Positions 12,015 to 21,595 of a stretch of DNA of 64,000 bases are shown here, piece after piece. Numbering within the stretch: the stretch's first letter is position 1; each line of letters begins with the position of its first letter. The DNA is from Bauldia sp. (lineage in GTDB: Bacteria > Pseudomonadota > Alphaproteobacteria > Rhizobiales > Kaistiaceae): assembly GCA_026126065.1 (NCBI GenBank), contig JAHCJY010000006.1, forward strand, positions 1-64,000. Reading direction: 5' to 3'. The translations under genes and the position numbers were made by a program. A model generated the notes under the pieces. That model saw only the letters and a program-made list of their open reading frames with translations, was not told the DNA's origin and made no database searches.

Positions 12015-12241
12015 TTGTCTCTCATCTCGCGGATGGCCCGCGCGGTTACGAAGTCCTTCTTGCCGATCCTCTCGATGATGAGGTTGCCCCGACGGGCCTC
12101 GGCTCGAAGCGTGGAAGGTGTGATGTGACCACGGAAGAAGTGGTCGCAGGCCTCCTGAAGGGTCAGGAGACGATCCTCTTCCGAACCAATGAACCTGGCC
12201 GCCTGATCCGAACCTTCATCGTGCGCTGTTGATCGATGCAA
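11849..12241 (-). CDS. Helix-turn-helix DNA-binding protein overlapping int
   Basis: About 130 aa. The N-terminal half has an AlpA/MerR-like fold signature: LLTLQEACDHFF, HITPSTLRAEARRGNLIIERIGKKDFVT. The C-terminal half is Ser/Arg-rich and low complexity. A TTG at 12241 has GGAGG exactly 7 nt upstream, whereas the ATG at 12247 sits only 1 nt from it, so TTG is the better start. The last 166 nt overlap the int gene in another frame. The position directly before int suggests an excisionase or directionality factor; this is inference from context. Confidence 0.6.
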   Translation of the reverse strand: MHRSTAHDEGSDQAARFIGSEEDRLLTLQEACDHFFRGHITPSTLRAEARRGNLIIERIGKKDFVTARAIREMRDKCRVEPTVPGYGSAKNAKTHAQGGSNPEQRGSSSTKESRSPRAALQAKLRRLSAG

Positions 12242-12318
12242 CCTCATACCTCCGAGCTTTCGTCAAGGAATGTAGGCTGCTGTGGGAGAAGGTCGAGAGG
12301 TGCACTTGGCCAAACTCG

Positions 12319-12870
12319 CTATTGCATAATGAATAGGGAGAGATCGTCTGTGGGGGCGCCCCGCGGGTCAGTGGCAATGAGGGAAGGGAGAGCGTGGGAG
12401 CTAGCGGTACCTCCGCCGGGGCCGATTGGCGTGGGGCCTGACCACGGCTCGCGAACGACTACTTCATCATCGCCCAGGCTCCCCAGGTACTGGACAATGC
12501 TGGTCGGCGGCCACCGGTGGGGGAAAATGCCCAGGCGCTCGAGGTGGCGAACGAATGTCCAGATCCTCCCCTCGGGAGGGGCAAGACCCATTCCCGATAG
12601 GTAGTGGCGGGCCTGTTCGGCTGGGGCTGTACCGTCGAGCCATTCGATGACGCTATCGATCCGGAAGACCCTCTTGTTCCCGCAAACCTGAAACTGGTCC
12701 CGCGGAGCGGCCTGGGGGAACTGCCCCCGCACGATCCAGTTCGACAGGCGGCCGAAGGCGATGCCGGTAGCTTGGGCGATCTCCATGGTGGTGGCCACGT
12801 GCCAGGACGGGCGCCCCAATCGCGCTCGAAGGACTGTCGAACCTACAACGGGACTACCGCGAAAAGCCAA
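12319..12870 (-). CDS. Putative winged-helix/AlpA-like regulator
   Basis: Up to 183 aa. Residues ~28-80 resemble a helix-turn-helix adaptor: TTMEIAQATGIAFGRLSNWI, then VFRIDSVIEWLDG, as in AlpA-type phage regulators. The rest is Pro/Gly-rich with no recognised domain. The start is uncertain: 12870 is TTG without a clear ribosome site, and an ATG at 12786 begins right at the HTH. It lies between the int/HTH pair and the replication genes and probably regulates the element. Confidence 0.5.
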   Translation of the reverse strand: MAFRGSPVVGSTVLRARLGRPSWHVATTMEIAQATGIAFGRLSNWIVRGQFPQAAPRDQFQVCGNKRVFRIDSVIEWLDGTAPAEQARHYLSGMGLAPPEGRIWTFVRHLERLGIFPHRWPPTSIVQYLGSLGDDEVVVREPWSGPTPIGPGGGTASSHALPSLIATDPRGAPTDDLSLFIMQ

Positions 12871-13076
12871 GCTGGTGAAACTTCATCGAAGACATCAGGC
12901 GATATATTAGAGATAAGAACAACAATCGCAACAGATGCAAAGTGCATCACCCTGCATCTCCTCCTCTTGATCAAATAGGCAGGGAAAAACACATAGGTAA
13001 CTACACTCCACCCCGACTAAGTCAGCGTAGCCTTGTGCAGCGATGCGATGATGAGCCGGCAATAGGAGGTGAAGCG
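12871..13076. other. Non-coding region with palindrome and repeat
   Basis: About 206 nt, locally AT-rich around 12900-12970, which is unusual here. It holds the palindrome GATGCA-aag-TGCATC (12934-12948) and the 14-mer CGCAACAGATGCAA (12927-12940), which recurs at 13677-13690. Candidate operator or replication-related site. Confidence 0.4.
12927..12940 (+). repeat. 14-bp repeat, copy 1
   Basis: CGCAACAGATGCAA, identical to 13677-13690. The two copies flank the small Cys/His protein gene, and each is followed by GTG one base later. Confidence 0.5.
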
Positions 13077-13382
13077 GTGGAACGCCAACCAGAGGGTTTG
13101 ATGCAACGAAAATGGGAACGGTCTCAAGAGTACGTTCTGTTTCCCTACGCCGACGGAGCGCGCTGGATCAGGGTTGCCTGGCCCGTCTTTGCCGTGACCG
13201 GCGACGCTGTAAGTAATCCAGGCACGATCAAGATTCATTGCCCTTTCTGCCAAGAGGTCCACGTGCACGGTTTTGCTCCGGGGCCGCGTGTCCCGCACTG
13301 TCGGGGTGACTTCGACCGTACCAAGCTGAGGGCCGACGAGGGTGCCCAGTACTACGTCGACTGCCCCGATGGACATCCCTGA
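13077..13382 (+). CDS. Small Cys/His-rich (zinc-ribbon-like) protein
   Basis: A 101-aa protein of unknown function. The C-terminal half has CPFCQEVHVHGFAPG, then PHC and DCPDGH, a pattern of Cys/His pairs that could hold one zinc. The GTG at 13077 is strongly supported by AGGAGG 7 nt upstream; the longer frame from 12942 has no ribosome site. It is the only plus-strand gene among the left-end minus-strand genes and is flanked by the 14-bp repeats. Confidence 0.55.
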   Translation: MERQPEGLMQRKWERSQEYVLFPYADGARWIRVAWPVFAVTGDAVSNPGTIKIHCPFCQEVHVHGFAPGPRVPHCRGDFDRTKLRADEGAQYYVDCPDGHP

Positions 13383-13663
13383 TCGGACATCGGTGCCGGC
13401 CTGGGGTGTCGATAGCCTGCCGGACACATCTGTCGGCAACCACCCTGTTCAGTTGACATCGGCTGGCCACCACTGATCCGGGGGCGTGTCACCCAAACTC
13501 GCATGCCAGTCGTCCCCCTCGACCGCCGGGTGGTGCGCTCCAGCCTAGTCCCCGACTGGCTTTGCGCGAGCCGATGGCGGTGGTCGTGTGGCCGCTTCGC
13601 ATGAAGGTGACGGGAGAAGTCAAGCGATGTTTCGAAGAACTGTTGGCGTGTTCGGGCACCTTT

Positions 13664-13698
13664 CACTCACCTCGCCCGCAACAGATGCAAGGTGAGTG
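13664..13698. repeat. 9-bp inverted repeat enclosing 14-bp repeat copy 2
   Basis: CACTCACCT (13664-13672) and AGGTGAGTG (13690-13698) are perfect complements separated by 17 nt. The second CGCAACAGATGCAA (13677-13690) lies in the loop. A cruciform or operator is possible. Confidence 0.45.
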
Positions 13699-13900
13699 CG
13701 GAGCCTGGAAGCCGATGCAGTGGTCTGTCTCATGTCTCACTGTCACAGATGTCTTAGACTAGATTCAGTAGAAGAATATAGAATTTGCGGGAGGTCAGGG
13801 AGACTGGGCGAAAGCTCCGCCTTCCTGCAAGCCGTGACGTGTGACAGAGTGACGAGCGGGTTACGGCGACACCTTCGCCGGTGGGGCGCGCCGCGCCGCG

Positions 13901-13925
13901 GCCGCCGGGATTTCCGCCCGGCGGC
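13901..13925 (-). terminator. GC-rich hairpin after the PrimPol-helicase gene
   Basis: GCCGCCGGG and CCCGGCGGC form a perfect 9-bp stem with a 7-nt loop, just beyond the stop of the helicase gene. No clear T-tract follows, so termination is plausible but unproven. Confidence 0.4.
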
Positions 13926-13942
13926 GCGGAAACGGCGCCGGC

Positions 13943-16249
13943 CTACTCAGCAGCTTCTAGGAACAGCGGGCGTAGCAGCCCCATCCTGATTTCCGCCGCC
14001 GTGGCCTGCTTCCACTGGTCGACATTCCGCCAGGCCCAGATCCTGAGACGTCCGCTACCCTCCTTGCGGATCTGACGGACCTGATCCGCACCGAGTTCCT
14101 TAACTGCCGATGTGACCTCCCGGATCGTCGGCAGCCTCTTCAGCCGGTCGAAGATGCGGAGCCGGAGGTCTTCAAGGGTGAAGAGGTCGACGTGGAACGG
14201 GTCGGCCTCGGCCTCGATCATCGCTTCCACCTCCTGTTGGACCACAGGCAGCGACCAGCGGAGGATGCTCTCCTTGGCCGTTGTCGAAGGTGGCGCTTTC
14301 GAAGGCTCGAACCCGGAGACATCACGGTTCAGCAATTGGTCGAGGAAGGCAGGCACTTGCGCCAGGCCCTCGGTGAAGAGACGCCGATAGTAGGCGGCAT
14401 CCAGCGGCTCGGCGGGTGAGCGGCAGACCCAGAACCGCCGGTCACCATCACTGAGAGCGATGGGGCTCTCGTGGTTAGAGAAGGCCATCATGAGCTTCGG
14501 CGTCCGGGCGCGATACTTCTTGACGTGTTTCTCGTTCACGGTGACGAACTCGTCCGTGACCCAGCGTTTGAGCGTCTCGTAGACCTCGCGCTTCTCGAAG
14601 ACGCCAAGTTCCTCGAGAATGACCGCTTGGCGGTTGCCCATCTGCGCGGTCCACTCGCTCGTCAGGTCGCTGCTCTCGGCGACGAATGCGTTCTCATCAC
14701 CAACGACGGAGCGCAGTAGCGTGCCGACGAAGCTCTTTCCGGTCCCCTGCCGACCGATGATCAGGAGCACATGACGGATCTTCTCCTCGGGCTTCTGGAC
14801 GGCGTGCGCGAGGGCGTCGAGGAGATGCTTTCGCTCGGTTTCATCCGGGATCAGGTACTCCAGATGCTTAGTGATCAGGGAGGCATCGCCGGGCGCCGGC
14901 TCCGCGCCCGAGCGTCTCCATAGGTTCAGCGCCTCCTCGCCATCATCATTGACGACGAAGAGCTCGTCGCGGCCCGGCAGGTAGTCGGTGCGGGCGATCT
15001 TCCTCGTCCGCTTGTCGCTGATGACGAGGTAATGGGGAGTAGTGTCGCCGGTGATGTGGCGGAACTTATTGGTGAAGGTCTTCTCGTCGAGCGGGCGGCG
15101 CGTCGTGAGGTCCCAGTAGCGCCCGCTTTCGAGCTCGAAGACGTGGGCCGCCATCAGTCCGGCGACGCCAGGCGATGTGTATCCGAGCGACAGCGGTGTC
15201 CCGATCTCGGCGCGGCCAGAGAAGGGGCAGGCCTTGCAGCCCTCGAAGCCGAGACCGTCGGCGATATTGGCGCAGGTTCGGGGGCCTGCCTCTGTCATTG
15301 CCCGGTGCAGTTTCTCCTCTGTTTCACCCTCCTCGTAGCGCGGGTCCTGCTTGGAAAGCTCGTGGAAGTGCCGGCTGCCGTTGTGGCAACGTCCCGCAAT
15401 GCTGGCCATCGCGTACCAATCCGGTTCCGGAACGTGAGCGGCGTGTTCGAGCAGCCAACGAGCCCATCTGCACCCGGCCACTACCGAGCGGAAGTTTGGC
15501 TTGGAAAGCTCGGGTTCTCCGTCCTGCGGGAGCGCCTCGATCTTCGCCTTTTTGGCTGGCAGCGTCCTGAGGCTACGCCCCAGCCGCTTCTCCAGATCGG
15601 CTATCAGCTCTTCGACATCGGAAAGGGAGAACCGAAGGTCGTCGTCATGGCGGATCAGCTGGACCGCCTTGGGGGGCTGAGTCTTGTGGTTCCAGGTACC
15701 CGGAAGCCGGGTGATACGCGCGAGGTCGCCCACATAGTCGAGGTGCCAGCCCTTCGTCTTGGCCGCGTCGATGAACGCCCGCTGGAACCGCTCTGACAGC
15801 CGGGTGCCCCTCGCATGCTCCTCCGGGGTCCGCAGGTCCCAGATCCCGTCGAACAGGTAGTCGAAGTAGGCCCCATTACCGGAGTGCCGGATCGCCGTGG
15901 GCTCGGGGAATCCGATAGAGGTCAGATGGTCGAAGACCTCTTCCCAAGACTCAGGAAGCTGCTCGTTCCGAGAGTGGACGCCGGGCTCCGCCGATCGGCA
16001 GTCGACATCGCAAAGGAAGCCACCGACAGCGACGACATCCGCAGACTTTCCGCGGCCTCGACCGGTGGCGTCCCCTACGAGACCCCACCCGAAATAGACA
16101 TCGTCCTTGCTGGCGATAGCCCGCATCTGGGCTTCAGCGAGGCTAGCCTCCTGGATGCCGACCCGCATCGTCTGCTTGGTTCGCTTGTTGAAGATAGCGA
16201 GGTGGCCGAAGTCGGCTCCCCGGAAAACGGTATCGAGATAGTTGTGCAC
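13943..16249 (-). CDS. PrimPol-type primase / superfamily 3-like helicase
   Basis: A 768-aa phage/plasmid-style replication protein. The N-terminal ~250 residues look like an archaeo-eukaryotic primase: the FLCDVDCR acidic pair at Asp81/Asp83 and RHSGNGAYFDY with His122. A Cys pair (ACPFSGRA region) follows. The C-terminal ATPase has Walker A GRQGTGKS with Lys505, AVILEELGVF near 543, and MMAFSNHESPIALSDGDRRF, as in DUF5906/virulence-associated-E-like helicases. The GTG at 16249 has AGGAG 6 nt upstream; the longer frame is unsupported. It probably initiates replication of the excised element. Confidence 0.8.
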   Translation of the reverse strand: MHNYLDTVFRGADFGHLAIFNKRTKQTMRVGIQEASLAEAQMRAIASKDDVYFGWGLVGDATGRGRGKSADVVAVGGFLCDVDCRSAEPGVHSRNEQLPESWEEVFDHLTSIGFPEPTAIRHSGNGAYFDYLFDGIWDLRTPEEHARGTRLSERFQRAFIDAAKTKGWHLDYVGDLARITRLPGTWNHKTQPPKAVQLIRHDDDLRFSLSDVEELIADLEKRLGRSLRTLPAKKAKIEALPQDGEPELSKPNFRSVVAGCRWARWLLEHAAHVPEPDWYAMASIAGRCHNGSRHFHELSKQDPRYEEGETEEKLHRAMTEAGPRTCANIADGLGFEGCKACPFSGRAEIGTPLSLGYTSPGVAGLMAAHVFELESGRYWDLTTRRPLDEKTFTNKFRHITGDTTPHYLVISDKRTRKIARTDYLPGRDELFVVNDDGEEALNLWRRSGAEPAPGDASLITKHLEYLIPDETERKHLLDALAHAVQKPEEKIRHVLLIIGRQGTGKSFVGTLLRSVVGDENAFVAESSDLTSEWTAQMGNRQAVILEELGVFEKREVYETLKRWVTDEFVTVNEKHVKKYRARTPKLMMAFSNHESPIALSDGDRRFWVCRSPAEPLDAAYYRRLFTEGLAQVPAFLDQLLNRDVSGFEPSKAPPSTTAKESILRWSLPVVQQEVEAMIEAEADPFHVDLFTLEDLRLRIFDRLKRLPTIREVTSAVKELGADQVRQIRKEGSGRLRIWAWRNVDQWKQATAAEIRMGLLRPLFLEAAE

Positions 16250-16357
16250 GTTGTTCTCCTCATTGGCGCGACGGAACTGCCGCGGCCCCAGAAGTGAGGA
16301 GCGCCACTCGGTGCTTCGAGTGAAAACCGGCGAAGCCGATCGGAACCTGGACAAAAC

Positions 16358-16921
16358 CTAGTTTTGTCCAAGTACGGGATATGGGAGGCCAAACTCGTCG
16401 ACGAGGTCCCTGACGACACGGCGGACCTGAGCAGTAGTCGGAATATCAACCCCAGTCTTATCTTTGTACCAACGTCGCAGATCGCTGTAGAATGCCTCTT
16501 TGGAAGGAAAGTGGAGGCCAACTCCGAAATCAACTCTTCTGTTAATCTCTTGAAGTAACAAATCCCAGTCGTACTTCCTTGGCCGGCCGCCCGGATTTTC
16601 CTTTGGCCTTGAGCCCGGGATACTGCCCAGATCTTCCGCAAGAACCTCGATGCACACATACCCCGCCCGGACTGACGGATCGCCCTCTTCGACAGCCCGG
16701 ATTTCGATTGATAGCGAGCCGCTTTCAAAACTGACGCGCCCGTCATGCCAATGTCCGGCTTTGATTGGCTCGAAGTCGGAGCTCGGATCCTGCGTCTCGA
16801 CGTCAGTGTTGTAGCGTCCACGGGCTGACAAGGTCCCATCCTTCAAAGCGCCCAAGAGGTGAGATGTGCCGACCAGCTCCCGCGCTGCGTTCAGGGGCAG
16901 GTACTTGCGATGTTCTGCCAC
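16358..16921 (-). CDS. Hypothetical protein of the element replication block
   Basis: 187 aa, no recognised domain. The N-terminal half is beta-rich (GRVSFESGSLSIEIRAVEEG). The C-terminal half begins GGRPRKYDWDLLLQEIN and is helical and basic (DLRRWYKDKTGVDIP), a pattern I associate with small alphaproteobacterial DNA-binding or element proteins. The GTG at 16921 has GGAG 8 nt upstream. Same strand as the PrimPol-helicase and 108 nt before its start, so probably one transcript. Confidence 0.6.
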   Translation of the reverse strand: MAEHRKYLPLNAARELVGTSHLLGALKDGTLSARGRYNTDVETQDPSSDFEPIKAGHWHDGRVSFESGSLSIEIRAVEEGDPSVRAGYVCIEVLAEDLGSIPGSRPKENPGGRPRKYDWDLLLQEINRRVDFGVGLHFPSKEAFYSDLRRWYKDKTGVDIPTTAQVRRVVRDLVDEFGLPYPVLGQN

Positions 16922-17120
16922 CAGGCGCGCTCCATAGGAAGCGATCGGCAGTCAGACGCGGATATTGGCCGATGCCGATCTCTGCACGAAAGGCGGAGCC
17001 ACAATTCAGTGACCGGAGTCAATCGCCGGTCGTTGCGTTGGCTGTTGACGAGGGGCGGCCAAGTGAGAGCGCGGACAGGAGGGGCCGGCACTGAGTGCCG
17101 GCCCCGATCCCGTCCTTCCC

Positions 17121-17726
17121 TTAGTGCCGGTCGCGCCGCTGGGCGTCCCACAGCATCCGGACGAAGGGTGCGCCGTCGTCGTCCCCGAGGGGCGGCAGCT
17201 CACTGCCCTGCTCCTCCCGGTAAGCCCGCTCGATCCGGCGCTCCAGCGCGACGATCGGCTCGCTCAGCTCCGCTGGGGCGAACCCAAGGAACTGCACCGC
17301 CCGGCGGAAGGTGACGATCCTGGAGTCCTCGGCATCGGTCGCCGCGGCGAGATCGACGTCGGTCTCCTTCCAGAGCTCCAGGGCGTAGTGCTCCGTCACC
17401 AGTCCCAGGATCCGGCGGAAGGTGTCGCCGAACCGGGACAGGAGGTCGTACGGAACATCGTCGTCCGGCTCCCCGATGTCGTTGGCCGGGATCAGCGCCA
17501 GACCCTGGCGGCCGTCCAGCCGTCCCTCCAGATGCTGCACGACCTCGCCTACGTCGCCGCCGTGCTGCCGCACGATCGCGACGGATTCGAGGAAGGTCCG
17601 GCCGTCCTCATCGTTCGCTGCCCACGCTGCGAGTTCCTCGTCGTCGTAGACGAGATCGACTTCCCGCCCCATCGCCTCGGCGAGGGCGGAAAGCTGGTGC
17701 AGGAGGGTCATTTCAAGTTCAGTCAC
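17121..17726 (-). CDS. Hypothetical acidic protein
   Basis: 201 aa, mostly helical and acidic (DLVYDDEELAAWAANDEDG; LERRIERAYREEQG). No domain recognised. The start is either the GTG at 17726 or the ATG five codons later; neither has a strong ribosome site. It is the outermost gene of the minus-strand block and faces the plus-strand defence genes across a 590-nt gap. Confidence 0.5.
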   Translation of the reverse strand: MTELEMTLLHQLSALAEAMGREVDLVYDDEELAAWAANDEDGRTFLESVAIVRQHGGDVGEVVQHLEGRLDGRQGLALIPANDIGEPDDDVPYDLLSRFGDTFRRILGLVTEHYALELWKETDVDLAAATDAEDSRIVTFRRAVQFLGFAPAELSEPIVALERRIERAYREEQGSELPPLGDDDGAPFVRMLWDAQRRDRH

Positions 17727-18316
17727 TTTGCTGCTTGCTCCAAGTTTGGATTTGCTTCGGGTCGCGGGTCAACAAACCATCGATCCCGCGCAGCAAATGT
17801 AGCTCAGAGCGATGCTTTGGCCTTGTAGAAGGAGTACACGAAAACATAGGCAAGACCTGCAATCCGCGGCGCTATGCGTTGAAAAGCGGTCCAACAATAA
17901 TTTCGATTTTCCGAATGCTATTACTCTCGCGGGCAACTCGTGAGCTGGTACGTGGGCAGCGATGTTCATTCGGCCCGCCCAATCCACTCCCTATAGTGGT
18001 GCCGCTTCCTCTTGTTCGGAGGTCGTGCACGATCGGTACGCGCGGCTTGCCGACGAGGTCCGCGTGGGGGAGGATGTGTTGTGTTCCCGGCGGATCAGAT
18101 GGCAATCATCCCGTCAGGCTGGGGCAGCTGCATCCGCTGGAAGCCCCTAACGATGATCTCCCTTTCCTGCCTCCCGAGGCGACAGGACCGCGATGCACCA
18201 CTGAGTACCGCTGCGGCAAGTCGCAGAGGGCGAAGCCGAGTCGTGGTCGTGGTCATCATGAGGTCGCGACGACGTGTGGGCCCTTGGCCGCGGCCGATGC
18301 CGTCGTGTCCTGAGGG
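17727..18316. other. 590-nt region without a supported gene
   Basis: No coding sequence of family character in either strand. It must carry the divergent promoters for the 17121-17726 gene and for the SNF2/DUF4391/Mod/Res operon. Its composition is lower in GC than its flanks around 17760-17990. Nothing else was identified. Confidence 0.35.
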
Positions 18317-21300
18317 ATGCCGTTGAGAATCATCGATAATACTTCCGTGCTGCTGGGCGACGATCTGAAGGCGACGGTCGGACCCAATGCGCGTCTCAAG
18401 ATCGCGGCGTCGTGCTTCTCGATCTACGCTTTCGAAGCGTTAAAGGCTGAGTTGTTGAAGGTGGATAGCTTCCAGTTCATCTTTACAGCGCCCACCTTCG
18501 TCCCGACGGAAGTGACGGACCGCCTACGTAAGGAGCGACGAGAGTTCTTCATCCCCAAGGCGACACGTGAGCGAGGCCTGTACGGAACCGAGTTCGAGAT
18601 ACAGCTTCGCAACAAGCTCACCCAACGCGCTGTGGCACGCGAGTGCGCCGACTGGATCCGAAAGAAGGCCAGCTTCAGGTCGAACGCGACCAGAGCGCCA
18701 ATGCAGCAGTTCGTCCACTCTGGAGCGGAATCGGGAGACGTCGCCTACATGCCGATCAGCGGCTTCACAGCTGTCGATCTAGGCTATCAGAGAGGCGATG
18801 CGGTTTCGAACCTCGTAACGCGGGTCGACGACGCCGCACACACACAGGTCTACCTGCAACTGTTCAACCAGATCTGGAACGACGAGGACAAGGTCAGCGA
18901 CGTCACCGCCGCCGTTTGCGATCACATCGAGTCCGTCTATCAGGAGAACTCGCCGGAGCGGATCTACTTCCACATCCTGTATAGCCTCTTCCGGGATTTC
19001 CTCGAAGAGGTTGATCAGGATGCGCTTCCCAACGACCTCACGGGTTACCGGGACAGCCTCGTCTGGAACAAGCTGTTCAACTATCAGAGGGATGCAGCCG
19101 CGGGGATCATCAACAAGCTGGAAATGCACAACGGCTGTATTCTGGCGGATAGCGTCGGTCTCGGCAAAACATTCACCGCGCTGGCGGTAATCAAGTATTA
19201 TGAGCTACGAAATCGGTCGGTGCTCGTCCTGTGCCCCAAGAAGCTCGCCGACAATTGGCGCAACTACAACGCCAATCTAACCACGAACATCTTCGCCAAG
19301 GATCGCTTCAACTACGACGTCCTCAGCCACACCGACCTCTCGCGAACATCGGGGGAGGCATTCGGCATTCCGCTGAACCGCGTGAATTGGGGCAACTATG
19401 ATCTCGTCGTCATCGACGAGTCGCACAATTTTCGGAACAACGATGTCTTCAAGGACCGGGAGACCCGATATCAGAAGCTGATGAACAAGGTCATCCGCTC
19501 CGGCGTGAAGACCAAAGTTCTAATGCTGTCAGCGACGCCAGTAAACAACCGCTTCAATGACCTACGCAATCAGCTCGCGCTCGCCTACGAGGGAGACTCG
19601 GAGAACCTCAGTCGTAAGCTGAAAACCAAGACCACGGTCGAGGAGATTTTCCGGCGCGCGCAGAAGGCGTTCAACGCCTGGTCGGACCTGCCGCCGCACG
19701 AGCGAACCGCTGCTGCGATCCTGAAGGCCCTGGACTTCGACTTCTTCGAGATGCTCGATGCGGTGACGATTGCCCGGTCGCGCAAGCATATCGAGACCTT
19801 CTACGACACCAAGGATATCGGAAGATTCCCCCAGCGCCGAAAGCCGCTGTCCTACCAGTGCCCGATCACGCATCGCTCCGACGTGCTCGGCCTCAACGAC
19901 ATCTTCGGCAGCCTGTCGGCGCTCAAGCTCGCGGTTTATGCCCCGATCAGCTATATCCTCCCGAGCCGGCTTAGGAAATACGAAGAGATCTATGACACGC
20001 AGGTGGAGGGAGGTCGCGGCAAGCTGCGCCAGGCTGACCGGGAGCGGAGCCTTCAGGCTCTAATGACCACCAACCTGCTCAAGCGGCTGGAGAGCTCGGT
20101 CGAAGCGTTCCGTCTTACCTTGCGGGCGCTAAGCGGCAACATCGCGCAGACACTCAGGGCTATCGACACCTACGAACGCACCGGCGCCGCTTCGGCCGTG
20201 ACCGACCATCTCGGCGATCCCGGTTTCGATCCCGACGATGATGACCTGAATGGGCTGGATGAGTTCACGGTCGGCAAGAAGATTCAGATTAGCCTTTCGG
20301 ACATGGACCTTCCGTCGTGGAAGCGCGACCTCGGCGCTGACCTGGCGCTTGTCGGGGACCTGATCGCCTCCATGGAAAAGGTCGGTCCCGGCGATGACGC
20401 CAAACTTCAACACCTGAAGGATGTCATCATGCGCAAGGTCGCCGACCCGCTGAATCCCGGCAACCGCAAGGTTCTGATCTTCACGGCGTTCGCGGACACG
20501 GCCAAGTACCTCTACGCCAATCTGGCGGGAGCATTTCTCCAGTCACACGGCCTGCATAGCGGCATGGTCACTGGCTCCGATGCGCCGAGGAGCACGCTCA
20601 AGAAGAGCTACGACTTCCAGTCACTGCTCACGCTGTTCTCGCCGCGCGCGAAGGAAAAGGATCTGGTCCTGCCTAACGAGACAGGGGAGATCGATATCCT
20701 CATCGGGACCGACTGCATCTCCGAGGGCCAGAACCTTCAGGATTGCGACTATCTGATCAACTATGACATCCACTGGAACCCGGTCCGCATCATCCAGCGG
20801 TTCGGGCGCATCGACCGTATCGGTTCGCCCAACGCGCAAATCCAGCTTGTCAGCTACTGGCCGGACATCTCCCTCGACGAGTACATCAATCTTAAGGAGC
20901 GCGTCGAAAACCGTATGATGATCGCCGACGTCACGGCGACGGGCGACGACAATGTGCTGACGTCCAAAAGCAGCGATATCGCCTATCGGAAGGAGCAGCT
21001 CAAGCGGCTCCAGGAAGAGGTGATAGAGCTGGAGGACGTGCGGACAGGGATCTCCATCACCGACCTCGGCCTCAACGATTTCCGCATGGACCTCCTGAAC
21101 CATATCAAGGAGCATGGAGACCTCGAGCATTTACCCAACGGCATGCATGCGGTGGTGCCGGCGCAGCCGACCCTCGGGCTGAAGCCCGGTGTGATCTTCG
21201 CGCTGAAGAACATCCACGACAGCGTGAACATCAATCAGCAGAACCGTCTGCACCCTTACTACCTCGTCTATATCGGCCACGACGGTGGGGTCATCATCGA

Positions 21301-21595
21301 CCACACCGAGGTCAAGAGAATGCTCGATCTGATCCGCACGAGCTGCAAGGGCCAGGCGGAGCCGATCCGGGCGGTCTGCCAGCTGTTCAACGAGCGGACG
21401 CAGGACGGGCGCAAGATGGAGCAATGCTCCGCGCTTCTGAGCGCGGCGATCCGCTCGATGATCGAGGTCAAGGAAGAGAAGGACATAGACAGCCTGTTCA
21501 GCGGCGGGCGGACCACGGCGCTCCTCCATACAATCGCCGGGCTCGACGATTTCGAGCTGATCGCCTTTCTCGTGATCGAGGAGGGGGCCGGTTGA
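18317..21595 (+). CDS. SNF2-type helicase of a type III R-M-associated cassette
   Basis: A 1092-aa superfamily 2 helicase. Walker A ADSVGLGKTF (near residue 280), the DEAH-like motif VVIDESHNF (near 363), LMLSATPVNN (near 404), and in the second RecA domain ILIGTDCISEGQNLQDCD and RIIQRFGRIDRIGS. The ~190-residue N-terminus (LGDDLKATVGPNARLKIAAS onward) may be a PLD-like fold, but no intact HKD motif is seen. ATG at 18317 used; a TTG two codons later has better GAGGG spacing. It is first in a tight operon with DUF4391, mod and res. Relatives are SwpA/HepA-like translocases; its role in this cassette is not established. Confidence 0.85.
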   Translation: MPLRIIDNTSVLLGDDLKATVGPNARLKIAASCFSIYAFEALKAELLKVDSFQFIFTAPTFVPTEVTDRLRKERREFFIPKATRERGLYGTEFEIQLRNKLTQRAVARECADWIRKKASFRSNATRAPMQQFVHSGAESGDVAYMPISGFTAVDLGYQRGDAVSNLVTRVDDAAHTQVYLQLFNQIWNDEDKVSDVTAAVCDHIESVYQENSPERIYFHILYSLFRDFLEEVDQDALPNDLTGYRDSLVWNKLFNYQRDAAAGIINKLEMHNGCILADSVGLGKTFTALAVIKYYELRNRSVLVLCPKKLADNWRNYNANLTTNIFAKDRFNYDVLSHTDLSRTSGEAFGIPLNRVNWGNYDLVVIDESHNFRNNDVFKDRETRYQKLMNKVIRSGVKTKVLMLSATPVNNRFNDLRNQLALAYEGDSENLSRKLKTKTTVEEIFRRAQKAFNAWSDLPPHERTAAAILKALDFDFFEMLDAVTIARSRKHIETFYDTKDIGRFPQRRKPLSYQCPITHRSDVLGLNDIFGSLSALKLAVYAPISYILPSRLRKYEEIYDTQVEGGRGKLRQADRERSLQALMTTNLLKRLESSVEAFRLTLRALSGNIAQTLRAIDTYERTGAASAVTDHLGDPGFDPDDDDLNGLDEFTVGKKIQISLSDMDLPSWKRDLGADLALVGDLIASMEKVGPGDDAKLQHLKDVIMRKVADPLNPGNRKVLIFTAFADTAKYLYANLAGAFLQSHGLHSGMVTGSDAPRSTLKKSYDFQSLLTLFSPRAKEKDLVLPNETGEIDILIGTDCISEGQNLQDCDYLINYDIHWNPVRIIQRFGRIDRIGSPNAQIQLVSYWPDISLDEYINLKERVENRMMIADVTATGDDNVLTSKSSDIAYRKEQLKRLQEEVIELEDVRTGISITDLGLNDFRMDLLNHIKEHGDLEHLPNGMHAVVPAQPTLGLKPGVIFALKNIHDSVNINQQNRLHPYYLVYIGHDGGVIIDHTEVKRMLDLIRTSCKGQAEPIRAVCQLFNERTQDGRKMEQCSALLSAAIRSMIEVKEEKDIDSLFSGGRTTALLHTIAGLDDFELIAFLVIEEGAG

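Larger units (their letters stand above)
13383..13942. other. 560-nt region without a supported gene
   Basis: No convincing coding sequence in either strand. It contains the inverted repeat CACTCACCT/AGGTGAGTG (13664-13698), the second copy of the 14-bp repeat, and at its right end a GC-rich hairpin (13901-13925). It may hold promoters, an origin-like site or decayed sequence. Confidence 0.4.

Noticed and set aside
13017..13666. Two minus-strand frames (about 104 and 140 aa) around the Cys/His protein gene
   Set aside because: No ribosome site and no family; the plus-strand gene has a near-perfect ribosome site and Cys/His spacing.
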